Shown here piece after piece: positions 31,237 to 41,226 of a stretch of 46,046 bases of DNA. Source of the stretch: Byssothecium circinans (Eukaryota; Ascomycota; Dothideomycetes; Pleosporales; Massarinaceae); NCBI GenBank assembly GCA_010015675.1, contig ML976995.1, positions 296,324 through 342,369 of the forward strand. Direction: 5' to 3'. The notes beneath the pieces are model-generated. The model did not search any database and was not told where the DNA came from. It saw nothing but the letters and a program-made list of their open reading frames with translations. Each line of letters starts with the position of its first letter. The first letter of the stretch is position 1. Made by a program: the position numbers and the translations under genes.

Positions 31237-34200
31237 ATGCGTCTTCTGCAACGCAGCGCCGATGGCGATTTTGGTCTCACTCAGGTCCGGGACGACGCCA
31301 TCCCTCCCTATGCGATCCTTTCACACACTTGGGGGGCCGATGCTGAGGAGGTTACATTTGATGACTTAACGAAGGGAATTGGCAAGAAGAAACATGGCTA
31401 CAAGAAGATCTACTTCTGTGCAGAGCAAGCCGCACGCGACGGCCTAGAATACTTCTGGATTGACACATGTTGCATCAACAAGGCAAACAAGGCCGAGCTC
31501 TCGCACGCTATCAACTCTATGTTTCGCTGGTATCGCAACGCAACTCGATGTTATGTCTATTTAACAGATGTAACAGGTTGCTGCATCGACGATGACTTTC
31601 ATTTACAGTGGGATTCAGTTCTAGGCCGAAGCAGGTGGTTTACCCGGGGTTGGACGCTGCAGGAGCTTCTTGCACCTCGCTCAATCGAATTCTTCTCTTG
31701 CGAGGGTATACGAATAGGTGACAGAAGTTCTCTGAAGGAACAGATTCAGCACATAACAGGTGTTCCTGCCTCCGCGTTTCAAGGAGCTCACTTATCTCAA
31801 TTTAGCGCAGATGAGCGTTTCTTGTGGATGGAACGGCGGGAGACCAAGCTCCCGGAAGATAAAGTGTACTCATTGCTAGGTATTCTGGACATTGAGATCC
31901 CACTTTACTACGGCGAAGGGGCAGGGAATGCATCTAACCGGGTCCGAGAGATGATAGATAAGCGAGAGAGATGCATTCAAGACTTACGCCTTACCGATCC
32001 TCGCGACGACAAGAAGCGCATTGAAGACACCAAGGGCGGGCTGTTAGAGGACTCTTACCACTGGATCCTCGAAAACGTCGATTTCCAACAATGGCGAGAC
32101 GACGAGAACAACCGACTGCTCTGGATTAAGGGCGACCCTGGAAAGGGCAAGACAATGCTGCTTTGCGGCATTATTAACGAGTTGAAGAAGTCAATCGCGA
32201 AGACAGACCTCCTTTCCTACTTCTTTTGCCAGGCTACAGACAGGCGAATTAACAGCGCCACCGCGGTGCTGCGAGGTCTGCTATACTTGCTTGTCAAGCA
32301 GCAGCCATCTCTCGTCTCGCATATTCAGAAAAAGCACGACCACGCAGGAAATGCACTCTTTGAGGACGCGAACGCCTGGGTTGCCTTGTCTGAGATCTTT
32401 ACAAGCATTCTGCGAGACCCGAGCGTAAACAGGACGTTCCTAATTGTTGATGCGCTGGACGAGTGCGTAACAGACTTGCCAAAACTGCTGGATTTCGTCG
32501 CCCAGAAGTCATGCGTGTCTTCGCGTGCCAAGTGGATCGTCTCTAGCCGCAACTGGTCTAATATCGAGGAGCGTCTAGAGATGGCAGGACAGAAGGTGAG
32601 GCTATGCCTTGAGCTAAATGCAGAGTCTGTAGCTGCAGCTGTTAGCATTTTTATTAAGCATAAGGTGCTCCAGCTAGCGCAATGGAAGAAGTATAACGAC
32701 AAAACACGAGACGCTGTGTTAAACCATCTATCCTCGAACGCGGACGACACCTTCCTCTGGGTGGCTTTAGTCTGTCAAAGCCTTAAAGAGACCCCACGAT
32801 ACAACACGCTTGCGAAGTTGAATGCATTCCCACCTGGACTCGACTCTCTGTACGAGCGGATGATGCAGCAGATCTGTGCCTCAGACAGTGCTGATCTCTC
32901 CCGGCAGATTCTAGCGTTAATAGCGATTGTATATCGACCTATTACACTTCTAGAGCTTGTAGCTCTTGTGGAGTCGCTCGACGATATGGCCGACGATCTT
33001 GAGTCAGTACGGGAGATAATAAGCCTGTGCGGCTCTTTCCTTACGAACCGAGGAGACACTGTCTACTTTGTGCATCAGTCAGCAAAGGACTTTCTATTTG
33101 CAAAGGCCGCTAGCGAGATCTTCCCATCTGGAATCGAGGCCGCCCACTACGCAGTCTTCTCAAGGTCGCTCAAAGTCATGTCGACACTTCAACGAGACAT
33201 GTACAGCCTCCGTGAATTAGGGTATCCTGCTGAGCTAGTGGAACCGCCAGACCTAGATCTCTTAGCGGCTCTGCGTTACTCGTGCATCTACTGGATTGAT
33301 CACCTTAGCAATGGGAGTCTTGCCTCTGCTGCGACTTCCTCAGTTGATCTGCAAGATAGTGGCGCCGTCTACGAATTCTTGAGGGAGAAATACCTTTACT
33401 GGCTTGAGGCTCTTAGCCTGTGCAAGAGCCTGTCAAAGGGGATAGTCTCAATAGCAAAACTAAAGGCGTTAGTGGATGTAATGCTTTACCCTGCACGACT
33501 ATTTCTATATTATGCATGCTAATACAATTTAGGGAAGAGAAGATGCAGCTATGTTAAACGAGCTTGTTCAAGATGCGCATCGATTTATTATGGCGCATAA
33601 GGGGGCAATAGAGAACAGTCCCTTACAGGCATACGCGTCAGCACTTCTGTTTAGTCCAGCCAGCAGCCTAGTGAGGGGCCATTTCAAAGAAGAAGAGCCA
33701 CAGTGGATTACGATAAAGCCAAGTAACGTTACAGGGGATCAATGGAGTGCCTGCCTGTCGACGCTCGAGGGGCATAGCAATTCAGTCTGGTCCGTGGCCT
33801 TCTCCCACGACTCGGCACGGCTCGCGTCGGCGTCGGCCGACAAGACGGTCAAGATCTGGGATCGGAGCAGCGGCGCCTGCCTGTCGACGCTTGAGGGGCA
33901 TAGCGGTTCGGTCAGGTCCGTAGCCTTCTCCCACGACTCAGCACGGCTCGCGTCGGCGTCGGACGACAAGACAGTCAAGATCTGGGATTGGAGCAGCGGC
34001 GCCTGCCTGTCGACGCTTGAGGGGCATAGCAGTTCAGTCAGGTCCGTAGCCTTCTCCCACGACTCAGCATGGCTCGCGTCGGCGTCGTACGACAAGACAG
34101 TCAAGATCTGGGATTGGAGCAGCGGCGCCTGCCTGTCAACGCTTGAGGGGCATAGCAGTTCGGTCGAGTCCGTGGCCTTCTCCCACGACTCGGCACGGCT

Positions 34201-35183
34201 CGCGTNNNNNNNNNNNNNNNNNNNNNNNNNNNNNNNNNNNNNNNNNNNNNNNNNNNNNNNNNNNNNNNNNNNNNNNNNNNNNNNNNNNNNNNNNNNNNNN
34301 NNNNNNNNNNNNNNNNNNNNNNNNNNNNNNNNNNNNNNNNNNNNNNNNNNNNNNNNNNNNNNNNNNNNNNNNNNNNNNNNNNNNNNNNNNNNNNNNNNNN
34401 NNNNNNNNNNNNNNNNNNNNNNNNNNNNNNNNNNNNNNNNNNNNNNNNNNNNNNNNNNNNNNNNNNNNNNNNNNNNNNNNNNNNNNNNNNNNNNNNNNNN
34501 NNNNNNNNNNNNNNNNNNNNNNNNNNNNNNNNNNNNNNNNNNNNNNNNNNNNNNNNNNNNNNNNNNNNNNNNNNNNNNNNNNNNNNNNNNNNNNNNNNNN
34601 NNNNNNNNNNNNNNNNNNNNNNNNNNNNNNGCATAGTAATTCGGCGGTCATGTCTGTAGCCTTCTCCCACGACTCGGCACGGCTCGCGTCGGCGTCGTAC
34701 GACAAGACGGTCAAGATCTGGGATCTGAGCAGCGGCGCCTGCCTGTCGACGCTTGAGGGGCATAGCAGTTCGGTCGAGTCCGTGGCCTTCTCCCACGACT
34801 CGGCACGGCTCGCGTCGGCGTCAGACGACAAGACGGTTAAGATCTGGGATCCGAGCAGCGGCGCCTGCCTGCAGACGCTCAATGTTGGCCAGACACTCTA
34901 CCGCATCTCTTTTGATCGTACCGATTCGTACCTTGACACTGAGATTGGCACCATCAGTCTTAGAAACCCATCAGATTCAATTGTACCTCTGAATAATGCA
35001 GAAGTCCAACAACCTCAATACAAAGGCATAGCTTTAAGTTCAGATGGAGTTTGGATTACATATAACTCAAAGATATTCATATGGTTACCCTTAGAATATC
35101 GGCCGTCATGCTCAGCAGTGTTGGACAATACAATCAGCGTTGGGGTTGGATCAGGAAGGGTATGGTTCGCTAGCACGTCATAA
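31237..35183 (+). CDS. HET-NACHT-WD40 protein (fungal NLR-like, HET-E/HET-D class)
   Basis: Two exons, 31237-33477 and 33533-35183; the intron (55 nt) has a GCTAATAC branch site. Residues 1-230 are a HET domain (PPYAILSHTWGADAEEV, FWIDTCCINKANKAELSHAI, RGWTLQELLAPRSIEFF). A NACHT nucleotide-binding domain follows: P-loop GDPGKGKT at 299-306 and Walker B FLIVDALDE with Asp405. After a helical linker (LVQDAHRFI, GAIENSPLQAYASALLFSP), WD40 repeats begin at residue 820 with unit ACLSTLEGHSxSVxSVAF. The C-terminus is a divergent beta segment ending SGRVWFASTS. The known class (Podospora HET-E/D/R) senses non-self ligands through the WD40 propeller and causes cell death through HET. The 425-N gap at 34206-34630 hides repeats; the apparent frame change across it is probably an artefact of the N count. 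Otherwise the frame is intact. Confidence 0.93.
33749..34862 (+). repeat. Array of near-identical 126-bp WD40 units (42 residues)
   Basis: Units start at 33749, 33875, 34001 and 34127, exactly 126 bp apart. After the gap one unit is partial (34631-34736, with one extra codon, SNSAVMS) and one is complete (34737-34862); a degenerate unit follows from 34863. Between units almost all differences fall at four places: HS[N/G/S]SV, SV[W/R/E]SV, SAS[A/D/Y]DK and WD[R/W/L/P]SSG. Near-identity points to recent unit exchange. Confidence 0.95.
34206..34630. other. Assembly gap of 425 Ns inside the WD40 array
   Basis: The Ns start and stop inside WD40 units, so the assembler failed on the repeats. Placing the downstream units on the 126-bp grid needs 322, 448 or 574 Ns rather than 425. 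The gap length is therefore nominal, and the real repeat number is unknown. Confidence 0.95.
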
Positions 35184-35464
35184 AGCCTTTAGTATTCCTT
35201 TATTATTTATTATCTTATTTTCTCTATTCCTCTATTTCATAGGGGGCCGAGGATCAAGGTGTATATATAACGTTACTTCCCTAAGTTGCACGCCGAAGGT
35301 TCGAGCATCCTCTAGATCAAGTGGCAAGCCTGCATGTAGAATCACGTGCTTGATATTTGCCACCAGAAATCAAGTGCAATATACTATCATCCAATCTTAT
35401 TCCATCGCTGTCTGACTGCGTGATAATATAGCTTAGTAAAAGGACCCTGCTGGCCCAGTCTATG
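35184..35464. other. AT-rich 3' flank of the NLR-like gene
   Basis: The first 60 bp after the stop are very T/A-rich (TATTATTTATTATCTTATTTTC) and may hold the polyadenylation region. No gene or RNA was seen. Confidence 0.5.
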
Positions 35465-35710
35465 TCGGCGGTAGTGGTCCTACGAGAGAACAGCTAGCAG
35501 CAACGAACACTAGCCCACTATCTAAAAATAGCCTCTTAGTCGTTAGACATTTGTAGAATAGCGCGAACATTCACTAGTTAGGTATAGAATAAAATATAAT
35601 CTGGTAATAATTTCCAGTGATACACTACGTAAGCTCGCTAGATCAGCCCGCGAAAATCGTGCTTAGGACCCCCTCCGCGCGGATAAATCCGGATTGTATC
35701 AAACTACAGA
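35465..35710. mobile_element. RIP-marked remnant of the pogo-type element end
   Basis: This aligns with 30728-30930 in the same orientation. Differences are largely C-to-T and G-to-A: GGCTGGCGGCGATG versus AGCTAGCAGCAACG, CACCAGCCCGCCGTCC versus CACTAGCCCACTATCT. A 30-bp AT-rich insertion splits it near 35592-35621. The last part, GCGCGGATAAATCCGGATTGTA, resembles the GGATTAATCCG end of the other copy. No transposase body is attached. It is a dead fragment on the far side of the NLR-like gene. Confidence 0.75.
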
Positions 35711-36032
35711 CCGAGTATCTAAAAAGCTCTGCATTAATTTCTTACACTACAGAACTATCGTTTGGGACCCCCAAACTCTAGCATTTATGGATAGCTGTCT
35801 TATTGTAGGGATATAAACCAGGTACGGTTTAAGAGGCCTTAAAAGGGACAACGAAGAGTATAAGTAAGAGCGCTGTAATTTTTTCGTCACTCACCATTAG
35901 CTTAAGGAGAATTCTTGAAAGAAGAGGATTGCTATTAATACAATTTAATTTACTGTAGGGTGGAGGGTGGAGATGCTTTTATTGGAAATCTTTTACGGCA
36001 CGGAGTGCTTTGCGTTACGCAGGGGGGGACGT
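35711..36032. other. AT-rich spacer, no gene seen
   Basis: Low-GC sequence with many TA dinucleotides lies between the transposon remnant and the right repeat copy, consistent with RIP-degraded repeat DNA. No recognisable protein or RNA was found. Confidence 0.45.
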
Positions 36033-36383
36033 TATATAGCACATCATAATGTCCTCCAGCGCTTGGGATATGAGGTAGGACAGCGGGAACAGAGAGAGTC
36101 GGGATTGAACTTTTGGGGCAGGAGCGTCTTCATCTCTAAAACAATGAGGTTGGCACATTTGGTGATCTCCAAGGCGATATAGTGGTAAGACGTTTTTATT
36201 CTCTTCGTGATTTCTGGTTTACTTATGAGTAGAGCTAGCTAATTCGGAGTGGAAACGTGAATATATTGGCGCATTGTTTCCCTCTATACCATCCCCCACG
36301 CTTCAGCTATGCTACCCAAGCATGACGATGAGTGCATTACTCGCACCCCCTCTCCACGGCAACCCCTCTATCACCCTGGTCGC
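36033..36383. repeat. Right copy of the direct repeat (351 bp)
   Basis: About 95% identical to 28053-28393, with the same start (TATATAGCACATC) and the same end (TCACCCTGGTCGC). It carries a 10-bp net insertion near AAGCATGACG. Flanking sequences outside the matched part are unrelated, so the unit boundaries are real. Confidence 0.9.
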
Positions 36384-36436
36384 CTTACTCTACTTAGTCC
36401 GGTGAACCGTATTTGACTACCGTTCCGGTCGACTAC

Positions 36437-37927
36437 CTAGGTAGAGAACCAAGAACTGTTGTCGCCAACCTTCAGTTTCACAAGCACCGAGTATTGGGTG
36501 AACCCGCTGTAGGACACACCAGAGTGCATAATAAGCGCCTCGAATTTTGAAATCAGACTATCCAAGTAACGCTGTATGTTCTCCCGATTCCAGATTCCAA
36601 CCCGGTAGTCATTGAACATATCCCTGGAAAAGGAAGTTGCATGCTGAACACCCTGCCTCAGACCTTCAAGGCGGAGGGAGTCCAAGTGTATCGCCGTGCG
36701 CATGGCTTGAACAACGCCTCGCCAGCATCCAGATACTAGCTCCACTTCCTTTATAGAGATACGTGACAGGGTTGAGTGGTTTGAGCGAATGATGCCACTG
36801 ATGACCTCTTCATTCATCGGCAGAAGTTCGAGCGAAAGCCAAGTGAGGGCGGTGAATGATGTTGCGTTGAGTGCTTTGACTATGTGCTGACACCCACTGC
36901 AATTCTGACGTACGTATGAACACAAGTCGTCGGCTCTGAAGGATGATGAGGAGCTTCGCCACTGTTTCGGTACGCCACACCCGCCAATCAGTATCTCCTC
37001 ACATTCAGATGCGGCTTGAATGACAGGAATAATTCGTTCCCACGCCTCTCCCCAGGCCTCCTTATGATAATGGTTATCGGTAATGCGCAAGTTAAGTTTG
37101 CGGACGCGATCCAGTATCTTCCATGCGTCCGAATTGCTAGGTAACTTCTGAATTGAGGTATGGGCCGGATTAATCTCAAGTTCCACGATTTTCTCGGAGA
37201 AGTCGCTTTTTCGGAGAACCTGGAGGGGAATGCTAACCTCTTGGTAAAGATCCTGAAACCTGTCCCCATTGCTAACCCATCGAGGCCTACTTAGCCGTTT
37301 CTTGTAAGATTCGTCCACTTTATTGAGGAGGGACTGCATGCCAATGATCGGTTCTCCTTGCAATTTTGGAAGGGGCGTTCCAACCTTGATGTCGACCTTG
37401 ATGCCGTTGCGTCTGAACTGCTCGAGTGCTTTTATCACAAGCTGAACTGCCTCGCTCTGCTCCCTCTCGAAGTCCTTTTGCTCCTTGACCATCGACTCGA
37501 ATATAACTTTCCGAGCTTGGTTCCATCTCAGCCACCCGTCGATTATCCACCCCTCCCGATGGTCCCTTCTCCACTTGTCCTTTCCCCACACGTCGGTTTT
37601 CCACCCCCCGTTTTTCCACCCGTCGTTTTTCCAGTCTTCCAGGAAATCTGCAATCCCTCCATAGAAATAGAGCTCGCTTCCATCAAGCGCACGTACAAAG
37701 TCTGGAAATTCGCACAGTCCGCTGAACGTCTTCAACCCCTCGCGCGTAAGGAAGACTTTCAGTACGCTGAGCGGAATCCTGCGGAAGAGTTCAGAGGCAG
37801 TAGATGCCACGAATTGTTTCGACACAGATCGGAGTGACAGGAGGTCCTTCTTGTCGAGATTTGAGCACACCTGCCATTGTAGCTCCGTAGGTAGGCCTGC
37901 GAGGGTCGGTGCGTCGGTACGCTCCAT
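36437..37927 (-). CDS. F-box protein with Trp-rich repeat insert
   Basis: Single exon, 496 residues. The N-terminus TLAGLPTELQWQVCSNLDKKDLLSLRSVSK is a clear F-box (about residues 8-50), which binds Skp1 and delivers substrates to an SCF ubiquitin ligase. Residues about 95-133 form a Trp-rich insert with a roughly five-residue period (DWKNDGWKNGGWKTDVWGKDKW, REGWIIDGWLRW). A charged helical region follows (about 135-230, VKEQKDFEREQSEAVQLVIKAL). The C-terminal half has leucine-rich segments such as LTWLSLELLPM and HLDSLRLEGLRQGV, as in fungal F-box/LRR-like proteins. The substrate is unknown. It stands directly beside the right repeat copy but shows no damage. Confidence 0.85.
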   Translation of the reverse strand: MERTDAPTLAGLPTELQWQVCSNLDKKDLLSLRSVSKQFVASTASELFRRIPLSVLKVFLTREGLKTFSGLCEFPDFVRALDGSELYFYGGIADFLEDWKNDGWKNGGWKTDVWGKDKWRRDHREGWIIDGWLRWNQARKVIFESMVKEQKDFEREQSEAVQLVIKALEQFRRNGIKVDIKVGTPLPKLQGEPIIGMQSLLNKVDESYKKRLSRPRWVSNGDRFQDLYQEVSIPLQVLRKSDFSEKIVELEINPAHTSIQKLPSNSDAWKILDRVRKLNLRITDNHYHKEAWGEAWERIIPVIQAASECEEILIGGCGVPKQWRSSSSSFRADDLCSYVRQNCSGCQHIVKALNATSFTALTWLSLELLPMNEEVISGIIRSNHSTLSRISIKEVELVSGCWRGVVQAMRTAIHLDSLRLEGLRQGVQHATSFSRDMFNDYRVGIWNRENIQRYLDSLISKFEALIMHSGVSYSGFTQYSVLVKLKVGDNSSWFST

Positions 37928-39209
37928 CGATTCGTGAAGAATTTCGCGTTCGCGACGTGTGAGGGAGTTTTCTCGGTCGCGTGGGTGGGGTGATTGGGAT
38001 GAATGAAGTGGTTCCAGTGCGGATCGAGGTTGCTCGGTATAAAAAGGTATATGAGAAATGGCAAAGGATGGTGTAAATACTAGTCAATAGTATAGTGTTA
38101 ATAGTCGATTATCTTATTGTAAGGTTGAATTCTACTCGAGGATATGGCCTTTACTTATACCTTTCGCAGCTATCTACTTACTAACCTATTTAGGTGAGTA
38201 GTACCGAGTAAGATACCAGTGTTCTTGGCCATAACAATGTTTCTTTATCTAAACAAAATTGCTTTCTTTATTAAAAAAGGTGAAAATCGCTAAGACTCAC
38301 AATGCGATTCACGACCTTCTGCACGCTTATATAATTTGTTGTTAACTCCACAACGTAACCGCGAAACGCTCCTTAATTCTAGAGGTCCTTCGCACAATGC
38401 CTCTTCTGCCAAGGTTTAGAGAGCAATTTATAGGCGAGGGGAAGCTGGAGGAAGCAGTGAGAGTGCAAGTGCCGCAACCCTGAGTTTCGATCGATGACTA
38501 ACCGAACTGACGTCATACATCGCGACATGGTGGTTCAACTTCAACGCGACAGAGCACAGTTTGCACAATCACATTTCTAGATGGCCATTAGCACCTCTAC
38601 CGTATCTAGGTACCTTCTTGCTCACTCAGCTTGAGGATGCCTACCGGATCGAAACACACTCAAAGGGGAACATTGACTGAGTCGCGCTCCACCAGCTAAA
38701 GGGCAGAGTAGAAGCGCGTCAGTATCCAACGCTGCTCCATTTCTTTTCCTGGAGGATGTACTCGCTATATGTGGAGAAGAACTGGGGGTTGAGATCAAGC
38801 TTCCTGATGTGGGCTCAGGGGTGAGGAGGCGGAAGTAGAATCGGGATGCCTGGGCTATTCCGTGTCAGGCGGATTCTCCAAAGGAATAGGAGTGAAGCCA
38901 ACGGCAGAAGAGGAGAATGGGTAAAACTATACTCTCAGTCATGACGATAATAGCAATGACGATGAGAGTAGGACGAGAATGGAGAATGGAAAGGACGAAA
39001 GAGAAACACGAGAAGGAATAACGGAGACAGCACAGACCACGATATTAAACCCCCCCCCCCCCCCAAAAAAAGAGAGAGAGAAGCTCATATATCGCATGCT
39101 GTTGAATTCATGCACATCCCGCTCTATTCAGTAGGGGAAAAAAAGAAGAAGCATCCACGAAGACAGCCCCACTCCAGCAAAACTCAACCAAAAGGTACCA
39201 CCCACCACC
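37928..39209. other. 1.3 kb intergenic stretch, no gene seen
   Basis: It lies between the divergent F-box start and the 3' end of the MetE-like gene. AT-rich patches occur at about 38080-38300. From about 38930 the plus strand is purine-rich (GAGAATGGAGAATGGAAAGGACG), followed by a poly-C tract. No ORF of interest, tRNA or snRNA was recognised. Confidence 0.5.
39050..39064. repeat. Poly-C tract (15 C) followed by A and AG runs
   Basis: Fifteen consecutive Cs are followed by a run of As and then AG dinucleotides. It is a homopolymer prone to sequencing length errors and lies in non-coding DNA. Confidence 0.85.
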
Positions 39210-40340
39210 CTATTTACTCAAATCCTCCCCCCAAACCTCCTTAGCAATCTCCACCTCCAGCCTAACCTTCGCCCACTGCTCCTCCTCGCTCAACTCATTC
39301 CCCTCCACCGTACTACTAAACCCACACTGATGGCTCAAACAAAGCTGTTCCAACCCCCTGGGCGCAACCTCAGCCGCCTGCTTCAACCTCTCCAAGATCT
39401 CTTTCTTATCATCCAGCGTATTCTTCTTACTGCTCATGAGGCCCAGAACAACGACCTTGTGTTCGGGCAAATGACGCAGCGGTTTAAAGTCGCCGGAACG
39501 CGCATCGTCGTACTCCAAAAAGTACGCATCGACATTGAGTTCCTTGAACAGCACTTCCGCCACGGGCTCGTAGCCGCCCGATGCGAACCATTTAGAGCGG
39601 TAGTTGCCGCGGCAGAGATGGATGCCGATTTTCATGTCGGCGGGACGCTTGGAGATGGCCGCGTTGATGAGCTCGGCGTATTTCCGCGGGAGCGTGGAGA
39701 GGTCTTCGTTGCGGTCCTCAGCTTGCTTGCGCATGTCCGGGTCGCATAGGTAGGCGAGGTTCGTGTCATCGAGCTGGACGAAGCGGCACCCGGCTTTGTA
39801 GAGCGAGTCTAGTTCTTCTTGATAGACGCGTGCGAGGTCCTCGAAGAAGGGGTCTAGGTCGGGATAGGCTTCGATGTCTATGCTTGCTCGTCCGCCGCGG
39901 AAGTGTACCATTGTGGGGCTGGGGATGCATACTTTTGTCGTGGCGGGGCCGCCGTTGTCTTTGATGACTTGCTCGAGGAATTTGAAGTCATCGACTTGGA
40001 TGGGCTTCGGGTGGCCTAGTTTACCGGTCACGGCGAGCACAGGTGGAGAGAAGCCGTGAGGTCTGATGAGGCCTGTTTGGCCTTTGATCTCGATGCCGGA
40101 GAGATGCTGGAGGAAGTCGAGATGGAAGTATGCGCGGCGGAACTCGCCGTCGGTGATGGAGCGAAGGCCATTCTTGATTTGAGAGGAGGCTACGCTTGCG
40201 ACGGCACTGTCTTCTACTTTTCGGAGCGCGGTGAGGTTGGAGGTGTTGTTTGCAACGGCCTCGCGAGCGTCGAGAACAGATTTCGGACGCAAGAACGAAC
40301 CGACATGGTCAGCTCTGTACACGCCGTGTGGAAGAGGCAT
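39210..40340 (-). CDS. MetE-like (cobalamin-independent methionine synthase C-terminal type) enzyme
   Basis: Single exon, 376 residues. It starts YRADHVGSFLRPKSVLDAR and continues SITDGEFRRAYFHLDFL, the standard opening of UROD/MetE-like stand-alone C-terminal domains. Zinc ligands fit His241 and Cys243 (GIHLCRGN), Glu276 (FLEYDD) and Cys339 (LSHQCGFSS). FVQLDDTNLAYLCD forms the central barrel strand. Full MetE uses methyl-tetrahydrofolate and homocysteine and has a duplicated N-terminal half that is absent here. Such short fungal proteins are probably methyltransferases for another thiol substrate or methyl donor. It is a cytosolic protein without targeting signals. The function is only partly predictable. 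Confidence 0.88.
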   Translation of the reverse strand: MPLPHGVYRADHVGSFLRPKSVLDAREAVANNTSNLTALRKVEDSAVASVASSQIKNGLRSITDGEFRRAYFHLDFLQHLSGIEIKGQTGLIRPHGFSPPVLAVTGKLGHPKPIQVDDFKFLEQVIKDNGGPATTKVCIPSPTMVHFRGGRASIDIEAYPDLDPFFEDLARVYQEELDSLYKAGCRFVQLDDTNLAYLCDPDMRKQAEDRNEDLSTLPRKYAELINAAISKRPADMKIGIHLCRGNYRSKWFASGGYEPVAEVLFKELNVDAYFLEYDDARSGDFKPLRHLPEHKVVVLGLMSSKKNTLDDKKEILERLKQAAEVAPRGLEQLCLSHQCGFSSTVEGNELSEEEQWAKVRLEVEIAKEVWGEDLSK

Positions 40341-40502
40341 TGCAAGAATTTCGAGCTTCTGTACGTGGTTAGCTATATCTTCGGTGGCACTTAGTGATTG
40401 TTTCGCGGCCCGACCTACTGCTAATAAAAGATGATGCTTCTATACGTTTCAATCCTCTCAACTCTCAATCCAATTCCGCAAAGCAGATGTCAGTTCAAAA
40501 AT

Positions 40503-40925
40503 TCAACTTCGTGAGACAAGATGAAAAGGAAGCGGGCCCCTCTCGCCGTAGAAAATCCTTCTCTTGGGCCTAAGCACCGTCAGGGAAGCAGCTTCCCGTA
40601 CTTTGTACCCCACCCGGCAGTTGAAGTCGCGCGGGTTTAGGCACAAGATTAGGGTGTAAGCCGACGGAAGGCCCAGCTCCTCCGCGCGGCGCACGCCATC
40701 TCTCAAGACTTGTGACCAATCGCTGTATCCTGCATGCAGATGAATGAGGCTGACGGGCCCTGGATACCGGTAGCAAGCTCGCCTTTGCGATGATGTGAGG
40801 ACAGGGTGAGTTCTGGGATGCGAGATGGGCTGAGATGGATCAATTAATGCAATGGAGGGGCAAGGCATGACGTTCGGCGGGGTAGATCGCTGTTGGCGAT
40901 GTCGCTCCGACAATATCGTCTTCAC
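40503..40925 (-). CDS. Unassigned ORF of 140 residues
   Basis: An open frame from ATG 40925 with no family I recognise. The middle part, HLHAGYSDWSQVLRDGVRRAEELGLPSAYTL, reads like folded protein. The N-terminal third (ISHPRTHPVLTSSQRR) is low in structure, and there is no signal peptide, membrane segment or motif. It could be the last exon of a longer gene, an orphan gene, or chance. It lies between two minus-strand genes and is compatible in orientation. Confidence 0.25.
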   Translation of the reverse strand: MKTILSERHRQQRSTPPNVMPCPSIALIDPSQPISHPRTHPVLTSSQRRACYRYPGPVSLIHLHAGYSDWSQVLRDGVRRAEELGLPSAYTLILCLNPRDFNCRVGYKVREAASLTVLRPKRRIFYGERGPLPFHLVSRS

Positions 40926-41226
40926 GCAGAACTATCTAGAAGAAGGAAATGGTGACCCGATCGTACTATCTGAGTACATCCTGAAGCCCTGTGGTTACGA
41001 GAAAGGATCCATGGATAGCCATATTTCACGTGACTTTGAAGTTTCCGATGGATCTTGATACTGGATGTAAACACAGGAGAGGAAAAGGGGAGTCGAAAAA
41101 AGACTGGGTATCGACTATTGTTCTTAAGCACTGAGATGAATTCCAGTAAACTTTTCGAAATGACGATGCGCGGTCACTACATATGTAGCCGTCATCTGCA
41201 AACGCCCCAATATTGAAATCGGTGCT

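Noticed and set aside
33749..34890. Regularly spaced repeats that could suggest a CRISPR or satellite array
   Set aside because: The 126-bp units encode in-frame WD40 blades within a NACHT protein; there are no spacers.
28053..36383. The direct repeats as LTRs of a retrotransposon
   Set aside because: Copies do not begin TG or end CA, and there is no reverse transcriptase, integrase, primer-binding site or polypurine tract between them.
31237..36383. A Starship-type giant element carrying the NLR-like gene
   Set aside because: No tyrosine-recombinase captain (DUF3435) or related cargo gene is visible in the window; only pogo-type DNA is present.
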